From Streptomyces sp. CNQ085 (GTDB taxonomy: Bacteria > Actinomycetota > Actinomycetes > Streptomycetales > Streptomycetaceae), in assembly GCF_022614595.1 (NCBI RefSeq), contig NZ_JAJFAU010000001.1, forward strand, positions 59,144 to 123,143: 64,000 nt of DNA. Reading direction: 5' to 3'. Position 1 is the stretch's first letter; each line of letters begins with the position of its first letter. Made by a program: the position numbers and the translations under genes. Below the pieces are notes generated by a model, which was given only the letters and a program-made list of their open reading frames with translations, searched no databases and was not told the DNA's origin. This document shows positions 1-9,593 of this stretch, one piece after another.

Positions 1-69
1 GCACGCGGTGGCGGTCAGGGCGAGAACGACGGCGGTGGCGGCCACGAGGCCGTGCTTGCGGAGGGTCAT
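1..69 (-). CDS. gluB: Glutamate ABC transporter substrate-binding lipoprotein, N-terminal fragment (runs off the window)
   Basis: Only the first 23 codons are present. They encode a lipoprotein signal peptide: MTLRKHG, a hydrophobic Ala/Val/Leu stretch, then LTATAC, whose Cys would be lipidated. The ATG at 69 has CAGGG nine bases upstream. An in-frame ATG at 78 directly abuts that motif and is less likely. The gene lies 53 bases downstream of gluA on the same strand, the usual place for the glutamate-binding protein of this importer. The identity is inferred from position and signal type, because no ligand-binding domain is visible. Confidence 0.75.
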   Translation of the reverse strand, partial: MTLRKHGLVAATAVVLALTATAC

Positions 70-122
70 GGTGAACATCCCTGGAGTCGTATCGTGCAAA
101 AATGCGCTGAGTCGTCGTCGGC

Positions 123-908
<786 letters not shown>

Positions 909-1182
909 TCGCTCCGTCCTCGTCGGTTGAGGGGACCTTAGTGACCACAGTTGAGCAGCGTCATCCCATCTGAGCTGAACTTGAGCATAACGATCCAGCT
1001 GCAAAGGGACTTATCGCCCGAAAGGTTCACCGATCGGCGTATCGGCTGCTTAACGTGGGGGTTCGCGTGGAGAAGAGGCCCGCCGGGTCTTGACGCGCCG
1101 GGCCGGATCGGAGTGGATGACTGCCACACCCGGAAGGCCCCGGGAAGGCACACGGGGGGAGCACCGGGGGAGGAGAGGGGCC
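909..1182. promoter_or_regulatory. Divergent gluA/gluR control region with TTGAGCA direct repeats
   Basis: This 274-base region separates divergent gluA and gluR. TTGAGCA occurs at 951-957 and again at 981-987, exactly 30 bases apart, with a related TGAGC at 971. A small inverted repeat, CCGAT/ATCGG, lies at 1030-1045. Repeats phased at about three helical turns suit an OmpR-family regulator such as GluR, but no binding consensus was available to test this. Confidence 0.5.
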
Positions 1183-1944
1183 ATGAGACTGCTGCTCGTC
1201 GAGGACGACGACCACGTGGCCGCGGCACTGTCCGCCGTACTCGCCCGGCACGGCTTCGACGTGGTGCACGCCCGCGGAGGCGAGGAGGCCCTGCGGTGCC
1301 TGCTTCCGGACGGCGCCGCGCCCCCCTTCGACGTGGTGCTGCTCGACCTCGGCCTGCCCGACATCGACGGCTTCGAGGTGTGCGGCCGCATCCGCCGGCT
1401 GACCAGCACCCCGGTGATCATGGTCACGGCGCGAGCCGATGTGCGCTCCCGCGTCCACGGCCTCAACCTCGGCGCCGACGACTACGTGGTCAAGCCGTAC
1501 GACACCGCCGAGCTCCTCGCCCGGATACACGCGGTCAGCCGCCGCACCGTCCCCGTCGCCGCCGCGGCTCCGGCCGGTGCGCCGGGCGACCCGGGCGCCG
1601 ACCGAAGCCCGGGTGCGGAGACCGTGAGCGCTCGGGGAACGGGGGCCGCGGAGCTGCGCCTGGGGGCGCTGACCGTCGAGACCGAGACCCGCCGGGTCAC
1701 GGTGCACGGTGAGGCGGTCTCCCTGACCCGCAAGGAGTTCGACCTGCTCGCGCTGCTCGCCCAGCGCCCCGGCGTCGTCTTCCGCCGCGAGCAGATCATC
1801 AGCGAGGTCTGGCGCACCAACTGGGAGGGCACCGGCCGCACCCTGGAGGTGCACATCGCCTCGCTCCGGTCCAAGCTGGCCCTGCCCGCCCTGATAGAGA
1901 CGGTGCGCGGGGTCGGCTACCGGCTCGTCGCCCCCACCGGCTGA
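1183..1944 (+). CDS. gluR: OmpR-family response regulator (GluR-type)
   Basis: The 253-residue protein has an N-terminal receiver domain with acidic pocket E7/D8/D9/D10, phosphoacceptor Asp55 (VVLLD) and Lys104. A Pro/Ala-rich linker leads to a C-terminal winged helix from about 155 to 250, ending in the typical RGVGYRL motif. The start at 1183 has AGGAGAGGGG just upstream; a longer frame from 1090 lacks a good ribosome site. It is followed 34 bases later by its sensor kinase and diverges from gluA. In S. coelicolor the equivalent GluR-GluK pair senses glutamate and controls gluABCD. That role is assigned here by order and family. Confidence 0.9.
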   Translation: MRLLLVEDDDHVAAALSAVLARHGFDVVHARGGEEALRCLLPDGAAPPFDVVLLDLGLPDIDGFEVCGRIRRLTSTPVIMVTARADVRSRVHGLNLGADDYVVKPYDTAELLARIHAVSRRTVPVAAAAPAGAPGDPGADRSPGAETVSARGTGAAELRLGALTVETETRRVTVHGEAVSLTRKEFDLLALLAQRPGVVFRREQIISEVWRTNWEGTGRTLEVHIASLRSKLALPALIETVRGVGYRLVAPTG

Positions 1945-1978
1945 GACCGGGACCGGGACGAAAGCGGAACGGCCCGTC

Positions 1979-3406
1979 GTGCGCACACGCCTCCTCGCCC
2001 TCCTCATCGCCCTGATGGCCGGTGTCCTGCTGGCCCTCGGCTTCCCACTCGCCGCGAGCATGGCCGCCGCCGAACAGCAGCAGGTCGTCATCGACCGCAT
2101 CGACGACACCGCGCGCTTCGCCTCCCTGGCCCAGTACGTCACCACCCGCCCCCCGGCCCGCAGTCCCACCACCGCCGAGGCCCGCCAGCAGGACGAGCGG
2201 CTGGCCACCCTGCGCGACGAACTCAGCCGCTACCACGACCTGTACGGCATCAGAGCCGGCGTCTTCTACCGCGACCGCAGCGCGATGGCCGCGGCCCCGG
2301 CGATCTGGCGCCCGCCGGACGAGGGGGAGGGCGACGCGGCCTTCGACGAGGCCCTGGCCGGGCGCCGCAGTCACGACCCGCCCCAGGTGTGGCCCTGGCA
2401 GGACGGCCGGATTGCGGTCGCCTCACCGGTCGTCCGCGACGGCGACGTCGTCGCCGTCGTCCTCACCGACTCCCCCACCGGACCGATGCGCTCGCGCATC
2501 CTGCACGGATGGCTGCCGCTGGCCGCCGGGGAGGCGGCCGCCATGCTCGTCGCCGTCGCCCTCGCCGTCCGGCTGACCGGCTGGGTCCTCAAACCGGTGC
2601 GGGTCCTGGACCGGGCCAGCCACGACATCGCCACCGGACGGCTGGCCTCCAGAGTGGCCGCCCTGAGCGGACCGCCGGAACTTCAGCGCCTGGCCCGCTC
2701 CTTCAACGAGATGGCCGACCACGTCGAGACCGTTCTGGAACAGCAGCGCACCTTCGTCGCCGACGCCTCCCACCAACTGCGCAACCCGCTGGCGGCCCTG
2801 CTGCTCCGCATCGACCTGCTGGCCCTGGAACTGCCCGGGGGCGACGAGGAGATCGCCTCGGTACGGGCCGAGGGTAAACGGCTGGCCCAGGTGCTCGACG
2901 GGCTCCTCGGCCTCGCCCTGGCCGAGCACACACCCGCCGACCTGCGGCTGACCGACATCGCCGCGCTCGCCGCCGAACGCGTCGCCGCCTGGCGCCCGGT
3001 CGCCGACCGCGCGGGGGTGGAGCTGCGCGCGGCCGGGCAGGGCGCGGTGACCGGCTGGGCGGACCCGGTCGCGCTCTCCAGCGCGCTGGACGCGGTCGTG
3101 GACAACGCGGTGAAGTTCACCCCCGCCGGGGAGTCGGTCACGCTCTCCGTCACGGCCGGAGGCGGGAGGGTGGCCGTCGAGGTCGCCGACCACGGACCCG
3201 GACTCATCGAGGACGAGCTGCACCGGATCGGGGACCGCTTCTGGCGCAGCGGCCGCCACCAGAATGTCTCCGGCTCCGGTCTGGGGCTGTCCATCTCCCG
3301 CGCGCTGCTCGCCGCGGGCGGGGCGGAGATCTCCTTCGCCCGTAACGAGCCGCACGGGCTGCGCGTGGTGATCAGTCTGCCGCGGTCCGCGCCGGACGCC
3401 GGATGA
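1979..3406 (+). CDS. gluK: Sensor histidine kinase (GluK-type)
   Basis: The 475-residue membrane kinase has a GTG start and a weak ribosome site. A first membrane helix lies at about 4-27, an extracytoplasmic sensor segment at 28-178 and a second helix at about 180-203. A HAMP linker follows, then a HisKA domain with His265 in ASHQLRNPL. The ATPase domain carries an N box (DNAVKFTP), G1 (DHGPGL) and G2 (GSGLGL). It sits directly after gluR and should phosphorylate GluR Asp55. The extracellular segment probably detects glutamate, by analogy with GluK; the sequence alone does not prove the ligand. Confidence 0.9.
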   Translation: MRTRLLALLIALMAGVLLALGFPLAASMAAAEQQQVVIDRIDDTARFASLAQYVTTRPPARSPTTAEARQQDERLATLRDELSRYHDLYGIRAGVFYRDRSAMAAAPAIWRPPDEGEGDAAFDEALAGRRSHDPPQVWPWQDGRIAVASPVVRDGDVVAVVLTDSPTGPMRSRILHGWLPLAAGEAAAMLVAVALAVRLTGWVLKPVRVLDRASHDIATGRLASRVAALSGPPELQRLARSFNEMADHVETVLEQQRTFVADASHQLRNPLAALLLRIDLLALELPGGDEEIASVRAEGKRLAQVLDGLLGLALAEHTPADLRLTDIAALAAERVAAWRPVADRAGVELRAAGQGAVTGWADPVALSSALDAVVDNAVKFTPAGESVTLSVTAGGGRVAVEVADHGPGLIEDELHRIGDRFWRSGRHQNVSGSGLGLSISRALLAAGGAEISFARNEPHGLRVVISLPRSAPDAG

Positions 3407-3466
3407 CAGGGCTGCCCGCTGCGCCCGTGCACGTGGCACCGCGGTCCCCTCGCCCCGGGCCGCCGC

Positions 3467-4456
3467 TCAGGACTTCACGGAGCGGTAGTAGCGCTCGGCC
3501 CCCAGGTGCAGGGGCAGCGGGTGGGTGTAGATGGCCGTGCGCAGATCCACCTTCTGCGCCGCGTGGACCGCACGGCCGATGCGGTCCCGGCTGTTGATCA
3601 CCGAGCGGGTGATCCCCTCGGTCAGCGCGGCGTCCGTGCCGTCCATGGTGACCAGCAGGTTCGCCACCGCGATCGTCTCGACGGCCTTGCCGTCCTGAAC
3701 GGCGGGATAGGCGTCGGAGGGCATCAGGGCCGCCCGGTAGGAGCGGGTCTGCGGCTCCTGCGAGTGCAGCACCGGCACCAGGTCGCCCAGCGGGACGAGG
3801 CGGATCTCGACGGCCTCCGCGAGTTCCTCGATCGCGCCGGTCGGCAGCCCGCCCGACCAGAAGAAGGCGTCCAGTTCCTCGCGGATCAGCAGCTCCGGCA
3901 TCCGGTCGATGCCCTGGAGCACCGGCCGGATGTCCTCGCCCGGGTCCAGGCCGGCGGCCTTCAGCAGCCGGCCCGCTATCAGGTTGACCCCGGAGCGCCG
4001 CTGTCCGAGCCCGACCCGCAGCCCCTTCAGGTCCTCGGCGTCGCGCACCGATGAGTCGGCCGGGACGACGAGCTGGATGTAGTCGTCGTACAGCCGAGCG
4101 CAGGCCCGCAGCCGGTCGGCGTCCTTTCCGCCGGAGTTGACGTACGCGGCGACCGCGTCGGCCGCGGCGATGGTGAAGGATGCCTCGCCGGAGATCAGCC
4201 GCTCTATGTTCTGCACCGAGCCCTGACTGGGCACGAGGGTCACGTCCACCTCGGGCAGGTCGCGGCCCAGCTGCTCCTTCAGCAGTTCCCCGTAGCGTTC
4301 GTAGACCCCGCCGCGGGCGCCGGTGGTGAAGACGGCCTGACCGCCGGGCGCGGGGCCGCCGCCGGGCAGCAGCCACCACACCAGCAGCACGAGCACGGCC
4401 GCCGCGGCCGTCAGCGGCCGCCGTGCCCACGGGTGTCGTACGTGCTCGGAGACCAT
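3467..4456 (-). CDS. TAXI-family TRAP-type solute-binding protein
   Basis: This 329-residue exported or membrane-anchored protein has an N-terminal hydrophobic segment at about 14-31 ([16 protein letters not shown]). After it comes [17 protein letters not shown], typical of the TAXI binding-protein family. The family binds small anions or amino acids for TRAP transporters, but no permease gene is adjacent. The gene converges on gluK with a 60-base gap and diverges from miaB. The ATG at 4456 has AGGA eight bases upstream. Proximity to the glutamate genes suggests, but does not show, a link to glutamate sensing. Confidence 0.85.
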   Translation of the reverse strand: MVSEHVRHPWARRPLTAAAAVLVLLVWWLLPGGGPAPGGQAVFTTGARGGVYERYGELLKEQLGRDLPEVDVTLVPSQGSVQNIERLISGEASFTIAAADAVAAYVNSGGKDADRLRACARLYDDYIQLVVPADSSVRDAEDLKGLRVGLGQRRSGVNLIAGRLLKAAGLDPGEDIRPVLQGIDRMPELLIREELDAFFWSGGLPTGAIEELAEAVEIRLVPLGDLVPVLHSQEPQTRSYRAALMPSDAYPAVQDGKAVETIAVANLLVTMDGTDAALTEGITRSVINSRDRIGRAVHAAQKVDLRTAIYTHPLPLHLGAERYYRSVKS

Positions 4457-4532
4457 GGCCCCGATCCTGCCAGGACCGGGGCGCGGAGGGGAGAGGCGGG
4501 GCGGGACGGGAGCGCGTACTCTGTCGAATGAG

Positions 4533-6020
4533 ATGAGTGCGAAGACTTACCAGGTGCGCACCTACGGGTGCCAGATGAACGTCCACGACTCCGAGCGCCT
4601 GTCGGGCCTGCTGGAGGACGCGGGCTATGTCCGGGCCCCGGGGGACACCGACGACGCCGACGTGGTCGTCTTCAACACCTGCGCGGTGCGGGAGAACGCC
4701 GACAACAAGCTGTACGGCAACCTCGGCCACCTCGCGCCGAGGAAGGCGTCCCGGCCGGGCATGCAGATCGCGGTCGGCGGCTGCCTGGCGCAGAAGGACC
4801 GCGACACCATCGTGCGGCGCGCACCCTGGGTGGACGTGGTCTTCGGCACCCACAACATCGGCAGTCTGCCGGTGCTGCTGGAGCGCGCCCGCGTCGAGCA
4901 GGAGGCGCAGGTCGAGATCGCCGAGTCGCTGGAGGCGTTCCCCTCCACGCTGCCGACCCGGCGCGAGAGCGCGTACGCCGCCTGGGTCTCCATCTCGGTC
5001 GGCTGCAACAACACCTGCACGTTCTGCATCGTCCCCGCGCTGCGCGGCAAGGAGAAGGACCGCCGCCCCGGCGACATCCTCGCCGAGGTCGAGACGCTGG
5101 TCGCCGAGGGCGTCACCGAGATCACCCTGCTGGGGCAGAACGTCAACGCCTACGGGTCCGACATCGGCGACCGCGAGGCATTCTCCAAGCTGCTGCGCGC
5201 CTGCGGGAGGGTCGAGGGTCTGGAGCGGGTCCGCTTCACCTCCCCGCATCCGCGAGACTTCACCGACGACGTCATCGCCGCCATGGCCGAGACGGAGAAC
5301 GCGATGCCGCAGCTGCACATGCCGCTGCAGTCCGGATCCGACCGTGTGCTGAGGGCGATGCGGCGCTCCTACCGGCAGGAGCGCTTCCTGGGCATCATCG
5401 AGAAGGTCCGGGCCGCGATTCCCGACGCCGCGATCTCCACCGACATCATCGTGGGTTTCCCCGGCGAGACCGAGGAGGACTTCGAGCAGACCCTCCACGT
5501 CGTCCGTGAGGCCCGTTTCGCGCAGGCGTTCACCTTCCAGTACTCCAAGCGCCCCGGCACTCCGGCCGCCGAGATGGACGGGCAGATCCCCAAGGAGGTC
5601 GTGCAGGCGCGGTACGAGCGACTGGTGGCACTCCAGGAGGAGATCTCCTGGGCGGAGAACAAGAAGCAGGTCGGGCGGACGCTGGAGGTCATGGTGGCCG
5701 AGGGCGAGGGCCGCAAGGACGGCGCCACCCGCCGGCTGTCCGGCCGCGCTCCCGACAACCGTCTGGTGCACTTCACCCGTCCCGACGCCGATGTGCCGCG
5801 CCCGGGGGACATGGTGACCGTCGAGGTCACCTACGCCGCCCCGCATCACCTGCTGGCCGAGGGCGCGGTGCTGGGAGTGCGGCGCACCCGCGCGGGGGAC
5901 GCCTGGGAGCGGCGCAACGCCGCGCCCGCGGCGGGGCCCCAGGGGGTGATGCTCGGGCTGCCGGCGGTCGGCGTTCCCGAGCCGCTGCCCGCGGCGCCGG
6001 ACGGCTGCACCGCCTGCTGA
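4533..6020 (+). CDS. miaB: tRNA-2-methylthio-N6-dimethylallyladenosine synthase MiaB
   Basis: MiaB is a radical-SAM methylthiotransferase that modifies i6A37 in tRNAs after MiaA has acted. The 495-residue protein has the three N-terminal cluster cysteines C13, C50 and C84, then the radical-SAM CxxxCxxC at C158, C162 and C165 (CNNTCTFC). A C-terminal TRAM domain lies near 370-440. The ATG at 4533 is chosen because MiaB homology begins at [13 protein letters not shown]; the frame is open from 4455, but that part is not conserved. A TACTCT element at 4517-4522 suggests a very short leader. miaA lies about 1 kb downstream. Confidence 0.95.
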   Translation: MSAKTYQVRTYGCQMNVHDSERLSGLLEDAGYVRAPGDTDDADVVVFNTCAVRENADNKLYGNLGHLAPRKASRPGMQIAVGGCLAQKDRDTIVRRAPWVDVVFGTHNIGSLPVLLERARVEQEAQVEIAESLEAFPSTLPTRRESAYAAWVSISVGCNNTCTFCIVPALRGKEKDRRPGDILAEVETLVAEGVTEITLLGQNVNAYGSDIGDREAFSKLLRACGRVEGLERVRFTSPHPRDFTDDVIAAMAETENAMPQLHMPLQSGSDRVLRAMRRSYRQERFLGIIEKVRAAIPDAAISTDIIVGFPGETEEDFEQTLHVVREARFAQAFTFQYSKRPGTPAAEMDGQIPKEVVQARYERLVALQEEISWAENKKQVGRTLEVMVAEGEGRKDGATRRLSGRAPDNRLVHFTRPDADVPRPGDMVTVEVTYAAPHHLLAEGAVLGVRRTRAGDAWERRNAAPAAGPQGVMLGLPAVGVPEPLPAAPDGCTAC

Positions 6021-6161
6021 AGCACCCCCGTCTTCCGGTGCGCACGCATTCGGCCCGGTGCGCCCGGCTCCGGCTGTGCGCCGGGCGTGCGCTGGTCGGA
6101 CGCGAGCGAGCCCCATGTGCGCCCGACCACGGGGAGGGCGTACGGCGGTAGGCTGCGCGCC

Positions 6162-6869
6162 ATGCTTGTCGCCGCCGCCGTATGCCCCTGCCCGCCATTG
6201 CTGGTGCCCGAGGTGGCGGGAGGCGCCGCGCACGAGATGGACGAGGCACGAGCTGCCTGCCACGACGCGATCGCCGTCCTGGCCGCCGCGCGTCCTGACC
6301 GGCTCGTCGTCGTCGGAACCGCGGACCCCGCGGGCCGCGGCAGATATCCGCAGGGTGCCACCGGCTCTCTCCGTCCCTTCGGGGTCGATCTGGAGGTCCG
6401 GCTGGGCGAGGGCCCGCCCGCCGGGCATCCGCTGCCGCCGTCCCTGACCGTGGGCGCCTGGCTGCTGCGGCACACGGACTGGAGTGCGGCGCCCGCGGAG
6501 GGGCTCGGCGTGAGGGAGCCGCTGCCGAGGGAGCGCTGCGCGAGGACCGGGCGGGAGCTGGCCGCCTCGGCGGAGCGCCTCGCGCTGCTGGTGATGGGGG
6601 ACGGCAGCGCCTGCCGGACGATCAAGGCCCCCGGCTACTTCGACGAGCGTGCACCCGCCTTCGACACGGACGCGGCCCGCGCCCTGGGAGCCGCCGATCC
6701 CGCAGGGCTGCTGGCCCTCGACGAGGAACTGGCCTACGAGCTGAGGGCGTCCGGCCGGGCCTGCTGGCAGGTGCTGGCCGGCGCGGCCGAGGACGCGGGG
6801 CTCGGGGGACGGCTGCTGTACGACCAGGCGCCCTACGGCGTCGGCTACCTGGTGGCGAGCTGGTCGTAG
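6162..6869 (+). CDS. Class III extradiol dioxygenase-like (LigB-fold) protein
   Basis: The 235-residue protein begins MLVAAAVCPCPPLLVPEVAGG, a pattern seen in Streptomyces proteins annotated as class III extradiol dioxygenase-like. It is conserved between miaB and miaA. No complete metal-binding His set can be assigned by eye, so enzymatic activity is uncertain. TAGGCT at 6149-6154 lies seven bases before the ATG with no Shine-Dalgarno sequence, so the mRNA is probably leaderless. Conserved placement suggests a link to tRNA modification, which is inference only. Confidence 0.75.
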   Translation: MLVAAAVCPCPPLLVPEVAGGAAHEMDEARAACHDAIAVLAAARPDRLVVVGTADPAGRGRYPQGATGSLRPFGVDLEVRLGEGPPAGHPLPPSLTVGAWLLRHTDWSAAPAEGLGVREPLPRERCARTGRELAASAERLALLVMGDGSACRTIKAPGYFDERAPAFDTDAARALGAADPAGLLALDEELAYELRASGRACWQVLAGAAEDAGLGGRLLYDQAPYGVGYLVASWS

Positions 6870-6974
6870 ACCGCCGCGCTCCCGGCCCACCCCGTCACGG
6901 TATGGCGCCGGACCGGCGCGGGGCGCCGCGCGACCCGCTCGGAGTCCTCCCGGTGTGTTTGCGAGACTTGGGCC

Positions 6975-7913
6975 GTGAGCAGTTCGCCCCCCACCCCCCG
7001 CGTCATCGCCGTGGTCGGACCCACCGCGGCCGGAAAGTCCGACCTGGGCGTCGCCCTCGCGCGACATCTCGGCGGCGAGGTGATCAACGCCGACTCCATG
7101 CAGCTCTACCGGGACATGGACATCGGCACCGCCAAGCTGACGTGCGAGGAGCGCCAGGGCGTTGCGCACCGCCTCCTGGACGTCTGGGACGTCACGGTCA
7201 CCGCCAGCGTCGCCGAGTACCAGCGCCTGGCCCGTGCCGAGATCGACCGCCTGCTCGCACAGGGGCGCACCCCTGTGCTCGTGGGGGGATCCGGGCTGTA
7301 CGTGCGCGGCGCCGTCGACGCCCTGGAGTTCCCCGGCACCGACCCGGCCGTGCGGGCCCGGCTGGAGGAGGAGCTGACCGAGTCCGGCCCCGGGGCGCTC
7401 CACGCCCGGCTCGCCGCCGTCGACCCCGAGGCGGCCCGCGCGATCCTGCCCGGCAACGGCCGCCGGATCGTCCGCGCCCTGGAGGTCGTCGAGATCACCG
7501 GTCGTCCCTTCACCGCCAACCTCCCCGGTCCCGACTCCGTCTACGACACCCTCCAGATCGGAGTCGACGTCGGACGCCCGGAACTCGACGAGCGGATCGC
7601 CCGGCGGGTCGACAGGATGTGGGAGGCGGGGCTGGTCGAGGAGGTGCGCGAGCTGGAGCGTGCCGGGCTGCGCGAGGGCCGCACGGCCTCGCGCGCCCTG
7701 GGCTACCAGCAGATTCTGACCGCCCTGGCCGGCGAGTGCACCGAGGACGAGGCGCGCGCCGAGACCGTACGCGCCACCAAGCGCTTCGCGCGCCGCCAGG
7801 ACTCCTGGTTCCGCCGCGACCCGCGTGTCCACTGGCTCAGCGGTGCGGCGGACGACCGCGGCGAACTCCCCGGGCGGGCCCTGGCCCTCCTCGAACGGGC
7901 GGTCACAGCCTGA
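6975..7913 (+). CDS. miaA: tRNA dimethylallyltransferase MiaA
   Basis: MiaA transfers a dimethylallyl group to A37 of tRNAs reading UNN codons, giving the substrate of MiaB. The 312-residue protein has P-loop GPTAAGKS at 15-22 and conserved INADSMQLYRDMDIGTAK. Further typical blocks are GGSGLYVRG, GNGRRIVRALEV and the C-terminal ALGYQQ and KRFARRQDSWFRRD. The GTG at 6975 places the P-loop at the usual distance. GAGACT six bases before the GTG may be a -10 for a leaderless message. It lies 105 bases after the LigB-like gene. Confidence 0.95.
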   Translation: MSSSPPTPRVIAVVGPTAAGKSDLGVALARHLGGEVINADSMQLYRDMDIGTAKLTCEERQGVAHRLLDVWDVTVTASVAEYQRLARAEIDRLLAQGRTPVLVGGSGLYVRGAVDALEFPGTDPAVRARLEEELTESGPGALHARLAAVDPEAARAILPGNGRRIVRALEVVEITGRPFTANLPGPDSVYDTLQIGVDVGRPELDERIARRVDRMWEAGLVEEVRELERAGLREGRTASRALGYQQILTALAGECTEDEARAETVRATKRFARRQDSWFRRDPRVHWLSGAADDRGELPGRALALLERAVTA

Positions 7914-8032
7914 TCACGTGATGGCATCGGGACGTCCAGCGGGCGCTGGACGGCCGCCCTGGCGTGCCATTATCGAGCATCGGCGAGCATCGACCGCCGA
8001 TCGAGCCGCAGAGCCGGGAGTTGGGAGGGCAC

Positions 8033-8530
8033 GTGGCGATGGAGGCCGGCCCTCGTAGCAGCGACGAACCGGCCGTCGAGCAGCTCCGCGCCGACGGCGC
8101 GGCCGGCGACGGCCCGCAGGACCTGGACGGTGTGGACTCTCTGGAGGACGGCGACGGCCTCGGGGCGCTGGAGGAAGCGGCACCCGAGGAGGACGAGTCC
8201 TACGGTGAACTCCGCCCGCCCCGGAAGCTGCGGCTGTGGCAGCTCGCCCCCATCGTGGGCCTGGGAGCGGCCGGCTCGCTGATGTTCGCCTTCCCGCTCG
8301 CCTTCGGGCTCGGCGAGGGCGGTGCGGTGGTCGCCATGCTCGGGCTCCTCCTCAGCTGCTGTGCCGCCGGCTGGGGCATGATGGCCGCCCGCCGTGTCGG
8401 CCTCACCTGGCCGGGCCTGCCGGCGCGAGGCTCCGGCGAGCGTCCCGACTGGCGTCTGATCGTGCTGTACGCGCTGATCGCCGGCGCTCTCGTGACGCTG
8501 GCCGTTTGGCGCGTCGCCCGGCTCCGCTAG
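8033..8530 (+). CDS. Small three-helix membrane protein with acidic N-terminus
   Basis: The function is not recognised. The 165-residue protein starts with about 60 Asp/Glu/Gly-rich residues. Three predicted membrane helices follow at roughly 71-93, 99-119 and 142-161, and the protein ends in basic residues. GTG at 8033 has GGGAGG four bases upstream; ATG at 8039 is an alternative. The gene sits between miaA and dapF, with a 64-base gap before dapF containing a GC hairpin at 8548-8566. Confidence 0.7.
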   Translation: MAMEAGPRSSDEPAVEQLRADGAAGDGPQDLDGVDSLEDGDGLGALEEAAPEEDESYGELRPPRKLRLWQLAPIVGLGAAGSLMFAFPLAFGLGEGGAVVAMLGLLLSCCAAGWGMMAARRVGLTWPGLPARGSGERPDWRLIVLYALIAGALVTLAVWRVARLR

Positions 8531-8581
8531 ACACCGCCCCGGTCCTCCCGCCGGCCTGCCCGGCGGCCGGGGCCGGCCCCG

Positions 8582-8587
8582 TACGAT
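8582..8587 (+). promoter_or_regulatory. -10 element of a leaderless dapF transcript
   Basis: TACGAT is followed seven bases later by the GTG at 8595, with no Shine-Dalgarno sequence. This matches the TANNNT-N6/7-start pattern repeated in the window and favours GTG 8595 over ATG 8586, which overlaps the element. Confidence 0.6.
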
Positions 8588-8594
8588 GGGCACC

Positions 8595-9488
8595 GTGAAC
8601 AGCGCAGCAGGGACCGCAGGCACGTCCGTGCCGTTCCTCAAGGGGCACGGCACCGAGAACGACTTCGTGATCATCCCCGACCCGGACGGGGTGCGGGACC
8701 TGTCCACTGCGGCCGTGGCCCGACTGTGCGACCGGCGGGCCGGGATCGGTGGGGACGGCCTGCTGCGGGCGGTGCGCTCCGCGGCCCACCCCGAGGCACG
8801 CTCGATGGCCGGCGAGGCCGAGTGGTTCATGGACTACCGCAACTCCGACGGCAGTGTCGCGGAGATGTGCGGCAACGGCGTACGGGTCTTCGCGCGCTAC
8901 CTCCGGCGCGCCGGACTGGCCGGTACCGGCGACCTCGCCGTCGCCACCCGGGCCGGTGTGCGCCGGGTGCGCCTGACCGAGGACGGTGGCGTCACCGTCC
9001 ACATGGGCGCGGCCAAGCTGCCCGGCGGTACGGAGACGGACGTCACAGTGACGGCGGGTGAGCACAGTTGGCCCGCGCTCCACGTCGACATGGGCAACCC
9101 GCACGCCGTCGCCTTCGTCGACGACCTCGCCCACGCCGGCGACCTGTACACCGCTCCGGCCGTGGCGCCGGCCGCGGCCTACCCCGAAGGAGTCAACGTC
9201 GAGTTCGCCGTCGGCCGGGGGCCGCGCCATGTGGCCCTGCGGGTGCACGAGCGAGGCTCCGGCGAGACCCGCTCCTGCGGTACGGGCGCCTGCGCGGTCA
9301 TGGTCGCCGCCGCCCGCCGGGACGGCGCGGACCCGGCCGCGGACGGCACTCCGGTCACCTACACCGTCGACGTCCCCGGCGGGCGGCTGGTGATCACTGA
9401 ACATCCGGACGGCGGTGTCGAGATGACCGGACCCGCCGTGATCGTGGCCGAGGGTACGATCGAGCCGTTCCTGCTCGCCGTTTCCTGA
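8595..9488 (+). CDS. dapF: Diaminopimelate epimerase
   Basis: DapF interconverts LL- and meso-diaminopimelate, feeding lysine synthesis; Streptomyces peptidoglycan itself uses the LL form. The 297-residue protein has both catalytic cysteines: C92 in SVAEMCGNGVR and C228 in GETRSCGTGACAV. FLKGHGTENDFV near the N-terminus and MGNPHAV are also conserved. The GTG at 8595 is chosen because a TACGAT -10 sits seven bases upstream; ATG at 8586 would add three residues and overlap that element. Confidence 0.93.
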   Translation: MNSAAGTAGTSVPFLKGHGTENDFVIIPDPDGVRDLSTAAVARLCDRRAGIGGDGLLRAVRSAAHPEARSMAGEAEWFMDYRNSDGSVAEMCGNGVRVFARYLRRAGLAGTGDLAVATRAGVRRVRLTEDGGVTVHMGAAKLPGGTETDVTVTAGEHSWPALHVDMGNPHAVAFVDDLAHAGDLYTAPAVAPAAAYPEGVNVEFAVGRGPRHVALRVHERGSGETRSCGTGACAVMVAAARRDGADPAADGTPVTYTVDVPGGRLVITEHPDGGVEMTGPAVIVAEGTIEPFLLAVS

Positions 9489-9593
9489 GGGCGACCGCTC
9501 GAACGGGTGATCCCGGCCACTGCGGACAGGAGGCGGCACGCGGGATGTGGCAGGCTCGGTAGGATCAAGCCCCCCGAGGCAGTGGGAGGTGCC

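Noticed and set aside
3372..7832. A 1486-codon minus-strand open frame and many similar long frames opposite real genes
   Set aside because: High GC content opens antisense frames. Their translations are low-complexity Arg/Gly/Pro/Ala and overlap well-supported genes such as miaB and miaA.
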